Positions 36,133 to 41,825 of a stretch of DNA of 41,825 bases are shown piece by piece. The notes under the pieces are model-generated. The model did not search any database. It saw nothing but the letters and a program-made list of their open reading frames with translations, and was not told the DNA's origin. The stretch lies in assembly GCA_905182275.1 (NCBI GenBank), contig CAJJAU010000012.1, positions 1 to 41,825 of the forward strand. Reading direction: 5' to 3'. The stretch's first letter is position 1. Each line of letters starts with the position of its first letter. This DNA is from a gamma proteobacterium HTCC2207. GTDB lineage: Bacteria; Pseudomonadota; Gammaproteobacteria; Pseudomonadales; Porticoccaceae. The position numbers and the translations under genes were made by a program.

Positions 36133-37008
36133 TTAACGCAAATGTTGAGCATGGAATTTAATGTGCTCCCCTATTAATGTAGCAATAAAAAAGTAACTGT
36201 GATCGTAGCCTGCCTGAAAACGAATCTGCATTGGAAAATTAACCCGCTCAGCGGTATCTACTAACAGCTGTGTATTGAGTTGTTCGGCTAAAAAATTATC
36301 AGCATCCCCCTGATCAATTAATATGGGGATCGACTGCTTTAGCGTCATATCAGCCACTTTCACAAGCTCTACCGTATCATGCTTCGCCCACTGACCACGA
36401 TTGTCTTGAGCGTTGCCACCAATATATGCAGACAAGGCTTTCTGACCCCAAGGGCAATTGATAGGTGAACAAATTGGTGAGAACGCCGAAACAGAGCTAT
36501 AGCGCCCTGAGTTATTGAGGGCTATGGTTAAAGCGCCATGTCCTCCCATAGAATGTCCAGAAATTGACATCTTCTCGCTGTTTACTGGGAATTTAGAATT
36601 GATTAGTCCCGGTAATTCATCCAAAACATAATCATACATCTGATAGTGGTCAGACCAGGGCTGTTCGGTTGCATTGACATAAAACCCAGCACCCAATCCA
36701 AAATCATAGGCGCCACCAGGATCGTCAGGGACTCCATCACCGCGAGGACTGGTATCAGGGCAAACAATGGCGATACCCTGCTCTGCCGCGTACTGCTGCG
36801 CACCCGCCTTAGCCACAAAGTTTTCATCGGTGCAGGTCAGCCCAGACAACCAATACAGGACAGGCACCGGCACTTGCTCTGATTGCGGCGGTAAATATAT
36901 TGAAAAGGTCATATCACAATTCAGCACCTCTGAGCGATGCCTAAACCTTAACTGCTGACCACCGAAACTCAAATTGAAACCAATCTTCTCTAAAGCGCCG
37001 TCAGTCAT
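36133..37008 (-). CDS. fghA: S-formylglutathione hydrolase
   Basis: This esterase-D family hydrolase splits S-formylglutathione into formate and glutathione. The 291-residue protein has the nucleophile elbow GHSMGGHG (Ser153), the YWLSGLTCTDENF oxyanion-region block, PRGDGVPDD, and the histidine in GYDHSYFFIATLI near the C-terminus. I choose ATG 37008 as start, with GGAG about 9 bases before; a TTG one codon upstream is less likely. It immediately follows frmA, whose product it consumes, and its product formate is the substrate of the Fds complex encoded downstream. Confidence 0.95.
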   Translation of the reverse strand: MTDGALEKIGFNLSFGGQQLRFRHRSEVLNCDMTFSIYLPPQSEQVPVPVLYWLSGLTCTDENFVAKAGAQQYAAEQGIAIVCPDTSPRGDGVPDDPGGAYDFGLGAGFYVNATEQPWSDHYQMYDYVLDELPGLINSKFPVNSEKMSISGHSMGGHGALTIALNNSGRYSSVSAFSPICSPINCPWGQKALSAYIGGNAQDNRGQWAKHDTVELVKVADMTLKQSIPILIDQGDADNFLAEQLNTQLLVDTAERVNFPMQIRFQAGYDHSYFFIATLIGEHIKFHAQHLR

Positions 37009-37011
37009 CAA

Positions 37012-38118
37012 TTAAAACTCCACTACCGATCGAATACTCTTGCCGGCATGCATTAAGTCAAATGCTTTATTGATATCTTCAAGTGGCATTTTGTGCGTAA
37101 TGAGATCATCAATATTAATTTTTCCGTCCATATACCAATCAACAATTTTTGGAACATCGGTTCGTCCGCGAGCGCCACCAAAGGCAGTTCCGCGCCAAGA
37201 GCGACCTGTCACTAACTGAAAAGGTCGTGTCGCGATCTCTTTGCCAGCGCCGGCAACACCAACAATACAGCTCTCACCCCAGCCCTTGTGGCAGCATTCC
37301 AAGGCCTGGCGCATTACATCAACATTGCCAATACATTCGAAACTATAGTCAACGCCACCGCCTGTCATATCAATAATATGATCAACCAAGTTCTCTACCT
37401 CACTGGGGTTGATGAAATCGGTCATTCCGAACTGGGTGGCTAAGGGAATCCGTGATGGATTCAAATCAATGCCGATAATCCGAGTAGCGCCAACCATTTT
37501 GGCTCCCTGAATTACGTTGAGGCCAATACCTCCTAACCCAAATACTGCGACGGTTGAGCCGGCCTCAACCTTCATGGTGAAAGCAACCGCTCCGATCCCC
37601 GTAGTAACCCCACAGCCGATATAGCAGATTTTATCAAAAGGAGCATCGCTTCTGACTTTTGCCAGCGAAATCTCTGGAAGAACCGAATAATTAGAAAATG
37701 TAGAACAGCCCATATAATGGAGTATTGGCTTGCCCTCAAAAGAGAAGCGACTACTACCATCAGGCATAACACCGCGCCCCTGAGTAGCTCTGACTGCTTG
37801 ACATAGATTAGTCTTGGGGTTGAGGCAATACTCGCATTCCCGGCACTCAGCGGTATACAGAGGAATCACATGATCACCGGGTTTTAAGCTTTTTACGCCA
37901 GGACCAACCTCAACTACCACACCTGCGCCTTCATGCCCCAAAATCGCAGGGAATGCACCTTCCGGATCATCTCCTGAAAGTGTGAACGCGTCTGTATGAC
38001 ATATACCTGTCGCTTTCATTTCCACCAAGACTTCACCTGCTCTTGGCCCCTCAAGATCGACCTCCACAATTTCTAAAGGTTTCCCTGCTGCAAAAGCAAC
38101 TGCTGCGCGTGTCTTCAT
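37012..38118 (-). CDS. frmA: S-(hydroxymethyl)glutathione dehydrogenase / class III alcohol dehydrogenase
   Basis: This NAD-dependent zinc enzyme oxidises the spontaneous formaldehyde-glutathione adduct to S-formylglutathione and can also act as S-nitrosoglutathione reductase. The 368 residues show catalytic zinc ligands at Cys40 and the GHEGAG segment (His62), the structural zinc cysteines Cys92, Cys95, Cys98 and Cys106, the [15 protein letters not shown] cofactor motif, and the class III block [14 protein letters not shown]. Length is exactly in the family range. GGAGAG precedes the ATG. It leads the frmA-fghA pair, and no frmR-type formaldehyde repressor gene is adjacent. Confidence 0.97.
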   Translation of the reverse strand: MKTRAAVAFAAGKPLEIVEVDLEGPRAGEVLVEMKATGICHTDAFTLSGDDPEGAFPAILGHEGAGVVVEVGPGVKSLKPGDHVIPLYTAECRECEYCLNPKTNLCQAVRATQGRGVMPDGSSRFSFEGKPILHYMGCSTFSNYSVLPEISLAKVRSDAPFDKICYIGCGVTTGIGAVAFTMKVEAGSTVAVFGLGGIGLNVIQGAKMVGATRIIGIDLNPSRIPLATQFGMTDFINPSEVENLVDHIIDMTGGGVDYSFECIGNVDVMRQALECCHKGWGESCIVGVAGAGKEIATRPFQLVTGRSWRGTAFGGARGRTDVPKIVDWYMDGKINIDDLITHKMPLEDINKAFDLMHAGKSIRSVVEF

Positions 38119-38471
38119 ACTACTCTCCAGTTATTTACACTACTCATAATGTTTACATGTATATTTTTGTGGCACAGAGACTCAACATCTGACCATAGTA
38201 ACTGTGGTTCACTCTACCGACCAATACCCCTATAAGCAAGGAATCAGAGGGCGTTAGACGAACCCAGACAATACTTATTTGGAGCGTATAAAAGAGCCCA
38301 CAAACACCATCTATTAAAGGCCAGATAACCAGACAGAAACTATAAACTCTACGAATTTATCAGAGACTCTAATCAATGCGATTATTAACCAGTGAAAGCT
38401 CTTAGTTGTCTCAGGAAGCGTGGTCTGTTAACGTCAGGAATGGCCATCATAACTAAGAAGGAATAGACCCA
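38119..38471. other. 353-base gap between frmA and the MAPEG gene
   Basis: I see no gene here. It must hold divergent promoters for frmA (leftward) and the MAPEG gene (rightward). The right end has AAGGAATAGACCCA before the MAPEG ATG, a good ribosome binding site. I found no matching copies of the other candidate operators and no terminator. Confidence 0.6.
38158..38185 (-). promoter_or_regulatory. Possible frmA promoter
   Basis: On the minus strand TTGAGT (38180-38185) and TATACA (38158-38163) are 16 bases apart, a moderate sigma-70 match about 40 bases before the frmA start. A short palindrome ATGTAAACAT follows just downstream and could be a regulator site. Confidence 0.35.
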
Positions 38472-38837
38472 ATGACCACTCTTATAATTTATGCACTTGC
38501 CCTGGCGATTGTTCAGTTTTGGATTTTACCCGCCAGTCTAAACCTAAAGAATCTAAACTATCTTCTATCCAATAGGGATGGCAATGCTGAAACCTCACCC
38601 ACGTATGGCAGAATCGCCAGAGCGGCGGCAAACTACCAAGAGAGCCTACCTGCCTTCTTGGCCCTCTGCTTACTGTCTCTCCACATGGGTGTTGACTTAA
38701 CAACCACCGCTACCGCATGGTTAGCGCTAAGAGTAGCCTATGTAGCTAGCTATGGCGCCGGGATCATCTACCTACGCACCGCCATCTGGCTGGGATCCAT
38801 TGGCTGCCTTGTGTCTATGGCAATGCAACTACTCTAA
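38472..38837 (+). CDS. MAPEG family membrane protein
   Basis: The 121-residue protein has four hydrophobic segments and the MAPEG pattern: an N-terminal helix, a loop with an RAAANYQESLPAFLAL block in which asparagine and glutamate are conserved for glutathione contact, then WLALRVAYVASYGAGIIYLRTAIW. Eukaryotic relatives are membrane glutathione transferases or eicosanoid enzymes; bacterial roles are mostly unknown. It lies in the cytoplasmic membrane. Its placement beside the glutathione-dependent formaldehyde genes is suggestive but it is transcribed in the other direction. Confidence 0.9.
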   Translation: MTTLIIYALALAIVQFWILPASLNLKNLNYLLSNRDGNAETSPTYGRIARAAANYQESLPAFLALCLLSLHMGVDLTTTATAWLALRVAYVASYGAGIIYLRTAIWLGSIGCLVSMAMQLL

Positions 38838-38852
38838 CAACGCAGCACATTG

Positions 38853-38887
38853 AACATGCAAGGCTCTAACAAATAGTCTTGCATGTT
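38853..38887. terminator. Hairpin between convergent genes, likely bidirectional terminator
   Basis: AACATGCAAG (38853-38862) and CTTGCATGTT (38878-38887) are a perfect 10-base inverted repeat with a 15-base loop. The two flanking genes converge on it, which suits a shared terminator, though the U run is short. Confidence 0.6.
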
Positions 38888-38902
38888 TATCACTCATCAG
38901 AT

Positions 38903-39160
38903 TTATTTACTAAGCAGTGGCTTCCAGTAAAGAACGCCAAATACCAATACGTTAATGACATCTTTAGCTGTTCCATGGTTTATGGCTTTTAGCTTTGAGT
39001 AAACTACCACTAACTCAAGCACATGCAAGACCAGCATCACTACCCCTACCCAATGTATACCCAGCCCTAAATTTCCACCTACAGGGCTCAGCAGGTTAAC
39101 TGCGAAGGCAATCCAAATAACGATCATGGTATAAGTGGCAATTTGTTTAATATTTAGCAT
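38903..39160 (-). CDS. DUF1145 family small membrane protein
   Basis: This is a small protein of 85 residues if started at ATG 39160 (MLNIKQIATYTMIV); an ATG four codons earlier is also open. It has two or three hydrophobic segments and the DUF1145-like pattern: IWIAFAVNLLSP, GVVMLVLHVLELVV and a C-terminal VLVFGVLYWKPLL. Members are uncharacterised inner membrane proteins. It is a lone leftward gene convergent with the MAPEG gene, and nothing around it suggests a role. Family assignment is by pattern and moderately sure. Confidence 0.7.
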   Translation of the reverse strand: MLNIKQIATYTMIVIWIAFAVNLLSPVGGNLGLGIHWVGVVMLVLHVLELVVVYSKLKAINHGTAKDVINVLVFGVLYWKPLLSK

Positions 39161-39362
39161 TTTAAATTCCATCTAGTCTAAGTTTCAAAGAGTATCGCAA
39201 GCATTAAGATCCTCTGCAAGCGCTCAGCAATCGCCACAGAATACGGCTTTCGACATATAACAACGATATTAATCCTTCGGTTTGACAGCTGACACCCTCT
39301 TGATTTAGTCTTCACCCGCGTAACAAATACAACACTCAAAGTCCCACAAACACGGAGTTTCC

Positions 39363-40058
39363 ATGAGCAATAATGTAACCTATAACTACCAAGATGGTGT
39401 TGCCACTATCAGTATGGATGATGGGAAAGCAAACGCTCTCTCTCATGACATGTGGGATCAACTGGGTATCGCTTTCGATAAAGCTGAAGAAGCCAAGGCA
39501 ATTGTCGTTCTAAAAGGTCGTGATGGTCTTTTCTCCGGCGGGTTTGATCTTAAAGAGCTCGCTAAAGGCCCCGAGCAGGCAGTATTTCTGACATCTCGCG
39601 GTTCCAAAATGGCTCGCCGAATAATGTCTTTCCCAACACCTGTTATTGGAGTTTCCACCGGCCACTGCATAGCAATGGGTGCATTTCTCATGCTTGCCTG
39701 CGACTACAGAATAGGTGCAGCTGGTGGGTTTAAAACAGGCCTTAATGAGACGATGATTGGCATGACCATGCATCATTTTGGTATCGAGCTGGCGCGATAC
39801 CGTATACCGCTAAACTACTTCCATCGCTGCGTTATCAATGCAGAGATTTGGTCCCCTACGGATGCCGTTAAGGCCGGTTTTTATGACCAGGCGGTTCCCA
39901 TTGAGCAATTAGAAGAAGCCACCTCAATGGTTGTAAAAGGGTTTGGTCAGCTCAATATGACAGCGTTTAATGGCACCAAAAATAAATCACGTGCTGCGCT
40001 TTTACAGTTACTCGATGAATGCATTGAATCAGACATGATTATGCCGGATGGCATGTAA
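39363..40058 (+). CDS. Crotonase family enoyl-CoA hydratase/isomerase
   Basis: The 231-residue protein has the crotonase pattern: VATISMDDGKANALSHDMW, the oxyanion loop block GLFSGGFDLKEL, the second glycine-containing block STGHCIAMGAFLMLACDYRIG, and a LNETMIGMTMHHFG segment with a glutamate at the place of one crotonase catalytic glutamate. It is short; the C-terminal helices are trimmed compared with the usual 255-260 residues. It probably acts on an acyl-CoA by hydration, isomerisation or hydrolysis, but which is unclear. It is a single plus-strand gene with a GGAG ribosome binding site. Confidence 0.88.
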   Translation: MSNNVTYNYQDGVATISMDDGKANALSHDMWDQLGIAFDKAEEAKAIVVLKGRDGLFSGGFDLKELAKGPEQAVFLTSRGSKMARRIMSFPTPVIGVSTGHCIAMGAFLMLACDYRIGAAGGFKTGLNETMIGMTMHHFGIELARYRIPLNYFHRCVINAEIWSPTDAVKAGFYDQAVPIEQLEEATSMVVKGFGQLNMTAFNGTKNKSRAALLQLLDECIESDMIMPDGM

Positions 40059-40076
40059 GTTGGCACTGCCAGGATG

Positions 40077-40100
40077 GGTAACCCTAGCAACAGGGTTACC
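40077..40100. terminator. Perfect 9-base inverted repeat after the crotonase gene
   Basis: GGTAACCCT (40077-40085) and AGGGTTACC (40092-40100) pair perfectly around a 6-base loop, 19 bases past the crotonase stop and before the end of the convergent membrane protein gene. No proper T run follows on either strand, so termination is likely but may need other factors. Confidence 0.55.
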
Positions 40101-40132
40101 TACTTAAAGAGTAACAATCAATGACTACTGAC

Positions 40133-40759
40133 TTAGACTGCTCGTTGCGGAGTGTTAAAAGACCTAATCAATCCCAAATAAATCAAAGGGGTCGCTATTA
40201 ACCATGGCAGTTGACTGGCTAACATAATACTTCGACCTTGGAATTCCCATAAGGTAGGGTTAAACCACTGTCCTGCTGGTGATAGCGGCGCCCAAGAGAG
40301 TGCCTTTCCGTCTGCTAGTTGGTCGTGGTAAAGAAACATTTCAACCACGATATTTTGCCCCGAAAATATCACTAATAGCAGACTAAACACCCTCCAGTTC
40401 CATTGGAGATAGATAGAGTCATCGCGTCCCATTGCCAGCCAAACGACCAACAAAGTACCACAACAAATTGATCCTGCATCTGCCAAAGAGTTCAGTAGGC
40501 CGTTAATATGCAACGGTATTATCTGGTTCAAAATATCGGCTCGCCGAACATTAACGCTATCCCCTGCAACCAACCCATAGGTAAACCAAATCTCCCAGCC
40601 TATGAGACATAAGAAAAATACCTTGATATAAAAAGGAAGAACCCAGCTGGGAATGAGCTTTCGATAATGCAATATTGGAATTGCAAACATTGGAATAATC
40701 GCCGACGAGTAAACAATGACAACAAGACGAACCTGCTCAAAAGTTAAACTATCCAACAT
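40133..40759 (-). CDS. Unrecognised multi-pass membrane protein
   Basis: I do not recognise the family of this 208-residue protein. It has about five or six hydrophobic segments: roughly residues 10-30, 38-60, 97-113, 120-142 and 178-200. Loops between them hold polar conserved-looking blocks such as NGLLNSLADAGS, SGQNIVVEMFLYHDQLADGK, SWAPLSPAGQWFNP and a Gln-Leu-Pro-Trp in the last loop. There is no signal peptide or lipobox. It is flanked by the convergent crotonase gene and a long gap before the haem-oxygenase-like gene, so context gives no function. Complete start and stop and regular hydrophobic periodicity support it as a real gene. Confidence 0.75.
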   Translation of the reverse strand: MLDSLTFEQVRLVVIVYSSAIIPMFAIPILHYRKLIPSWVLPFYIKVFFLCLIGWEIWFTYGLVAGDSVNVRRADILNQIIPLHINGLLNSLADAGSICCGTLLVVWLAMGRDDSIYLQWNWRVFSLLLVIFSGQNIVVEMFLYHDQLADGKALSWAPLSPAGQWFNPTLWEFQGRSIMLASQLPWLIATPLIYLGLIRSFNTPQRAV

Positions 40760-41235
40760 ATCAACCTCAAGATTAAGTGAAGCGACGTTCGACTTAATGT
40801 TAGCTCACATTTGTTTTTTAATACAGTTTAAATACCTGATTGATTACTACAACAGCGATCAATTTTGGATGCTACAGGAGATAGATTCCAATTACCGAAT
40901 AGATTGACTAGTTGCGCTTGGCCGCGATGATTACTTGGCAGAGTGCTGCGGGGGAGCTTTCCCGACTATACTGGGAGAGCATGAGCAGCCCTGCCTTGCG
41001 CATCTAGAGCTAGCGTTGATTTAGCTGGATAGGCTATTCGTTTATGTAACCTTACTTATGGTATGTTCAAGTGGGCATTTATTTGTAGCGCTCGGTTCTT
41101 ATAAGGTTGATGAGGAGCATTACAAGATAATCATCACCGCAGTAGCGTTCTACAGTAATTTAATCGACACCCACCAAAAAAGCAGCCAACAACTGCAGAA
41201 AGGGTATCATCGTATTTTTAACAGGAGATATAGGC
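40760..41235. other. 476-base gap before the haem-oxygenase-like gene
   Basis: No convincing gene is seen. A short open frame (40912-41007) encodes about 31 residues ending in ELSRLYWESMSSPALRI and may be a remnant; it contains a near-palindrome around GGGGAGCTTTCCC at 40951-40963. A 60-codon open frame at 41058-41240 has no family resemblance. The left end should hold the promoter of the leftward membrane protein gene, and the right end has an AGGAG ribosome binding site at 41223-41227. Confidence 0.5.
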
Positions 41236-41825
41236 ATTAGATTTTTTGACATACTACAACTGCAAACGTCACGACAGCATGCTGACTTTTTAGCTTTGCC
41301 GATTATTAAATCCATGAATGACGGCAATCTTACCAAAGCCCTATACATTTCATTTTTAACGCAGTGGTATCATATTTTAAAGCATACTTTGCCCCTTATA
41401 TTGGCCACTCAGTCGCGACTGACTGAAGAAACGGAATGGTTAACAGATGTGATCGGCGAATTTACTGAACAAATGGCAAGCAATGAAGAGCTAATACTTA
41501 ATGATATCGCTGTATGTGGTGGTGACATAGAACAGGTGCGCCACAGCAGCGCTCACATGACGACAGAACTAATGGTCAGTTATGCTTATGACACAGTGAA
41601 CCGCATAAACCCGCTAGGAATATTGGGTATGCACCATGTTCTGGAAGGGGCTGTACTCAGTCTCGCGCACAGGTCAGCTGACAATATAGGTAATACTTCA
41701 TTGGTGCCTAAAGACGCCTTAACATACCTTTATACTCACGGCTCTCTTCTCCAGGATAATGCCGATGTTTTTATAGGGGTTATGAACAGAATCGATCGAT
41801 CAGAAGATAGAAACCAGATTATTCG
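41236..41825 (+). CDS. Haem-oxygenase-like iron-containing redox enzyme family protein (TenA/PqqC-like), 3' end cut by window edge
   Basis: I translated this from the sequence; the frame is open from 41164 to the window end. It reads FFDILQLQTSRQHADFLAL, then KALYISFLTQWYHILKHT, SNEELILNDIAVCGGD, ELMVSYAYDTVNRINPLGILGMHHVLEG and LTYLYTHGSLLQDN. This is the all-helical pattern of TenA/PqqC/haem-oxygenase-like proteins, with His and Glu residues in the usual metal-ligand helices (inference). No ATG, GTG or TTG precedes FFDIL; ATT at 41236 is 8 bases past AGGAG and is my chosen start. The next ATG, at 41314, would remove a conserved helix. Function and substrate are unknown. Confidence 0.75.
   Translation, partial: MRFFDILQLQTSRQHADFLALPIIKSMNDGNLTKALYISFLTQWYHILKHTLPLILATQSRLTEETEWLTDVIGEFTEQMASNEELILNDIAVCGGDIEQVRHSSAHMTTELMVSYAYDTVNRINPLGILGMHHVLEGAVLSLAHRSADNIGNTSLVPKDALTYLYTHGSLLQDNADVFIGVMNRIDRSEDRNQII

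Noticed and set aside
38119-38471. A small gene or frmR-type regulator in the gap beside frmA
   Set aside because: No open frame with a ribosome binding site or family resemblance was seen on either strand.
41058-41240. A 60-codon plus-strand open frame before the last gene
   Set aside because: It has no clear ribosome binding site and no recognisable family, and it overlaps the start region of the better supported haem-oxygenase-like gene.

Overview
The window looks like chromosomal DNA of a free-living, heterotrophic gammaproteobacterium, probably marine. This rests on the gene set and protein styles only: fatty-acid beta-oxidation paralogues, SahR-type regulation of the methionine cycle, an NAD-dependent molybdenum formate dehydrogenase, glutathione-linked formaldehyde oxidation, and a sulfatase. 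No rRNA or marker gene is present, so genus is not assigned. I saw no tRNA, insertion sequence, CRISPR array, phage gene or toxin-antitoxin pair. Coding density is high and both window edges cut a gene.

Left part (1-9201): a minus-strand pair of a flavoprotein and a DUF2855 protein with overlapping ATGA codons; then on the plus strand a PlsC-like acyltransferase, a DedA-type membrane protein and a methionine-cycle unit, sahR-metF-metH, whose promoter overlaps candidate operators. A YbjQ-family protein lies convergent to metH.

Lipid and acyl-CoA part (9303-22741): a minus-strand run of three acyl-CoA dehydrogenases, an MFE-2-like SDR and a quinone oxidoreductase-like protein. It is divergent from a plus-strand NADP-dependent oxidoreductase and acyl-CoA thioesterase II. 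After a CPBP protease and an MltC-like lytic transglycosylase comes a second minus-strand unit: tandem-domain TetR regulator, iron-type alcohol dehydrogenase, hotdog thioesterase and SDR. A 13-base sequence recurs upstream of both the TetR gene and the acyl-CoA dehydrogenase operon.

Molybdenum and one-carbon part (22897-38118): a complete eight-gene molybdenum cofactor operon (moaC-moaD-moaE-mobA-moeB-moaB-moeA-moaA), a divergent secreted sulfatase, the formate dehydrogenase operon fdsG-fdsB-fdsA-fdhD-fdsD, and fghA plus frmA. Together these carry out glutathione-dependent oxidation of formaldehyde to formate and then to CO2 with two NADH formed, and they supply the bis-MGD cofactor that the formate dehydrogenase needs. 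With the metF/metH unit, much of the window concerns one-carbon flow.

Right part (38119-41825): MAPEG protein, DUF1145 protein, a short crotonase-family enzyme, an unrecognised membrane protein, and the start of a haem-oxygenase-like (iron-containing redox enzyme) gene that appears to begin at an ATT codon.

The most notable points are the SahR operator/promoter arrangement, the acyl-CoA dehydrogenase pair in which one partner lacks the catalytic glutamate, the tandem TetR protein with its candidate site, the DUF2855/flavoprotein pair, and two genes that seem to use non-canonical starts.
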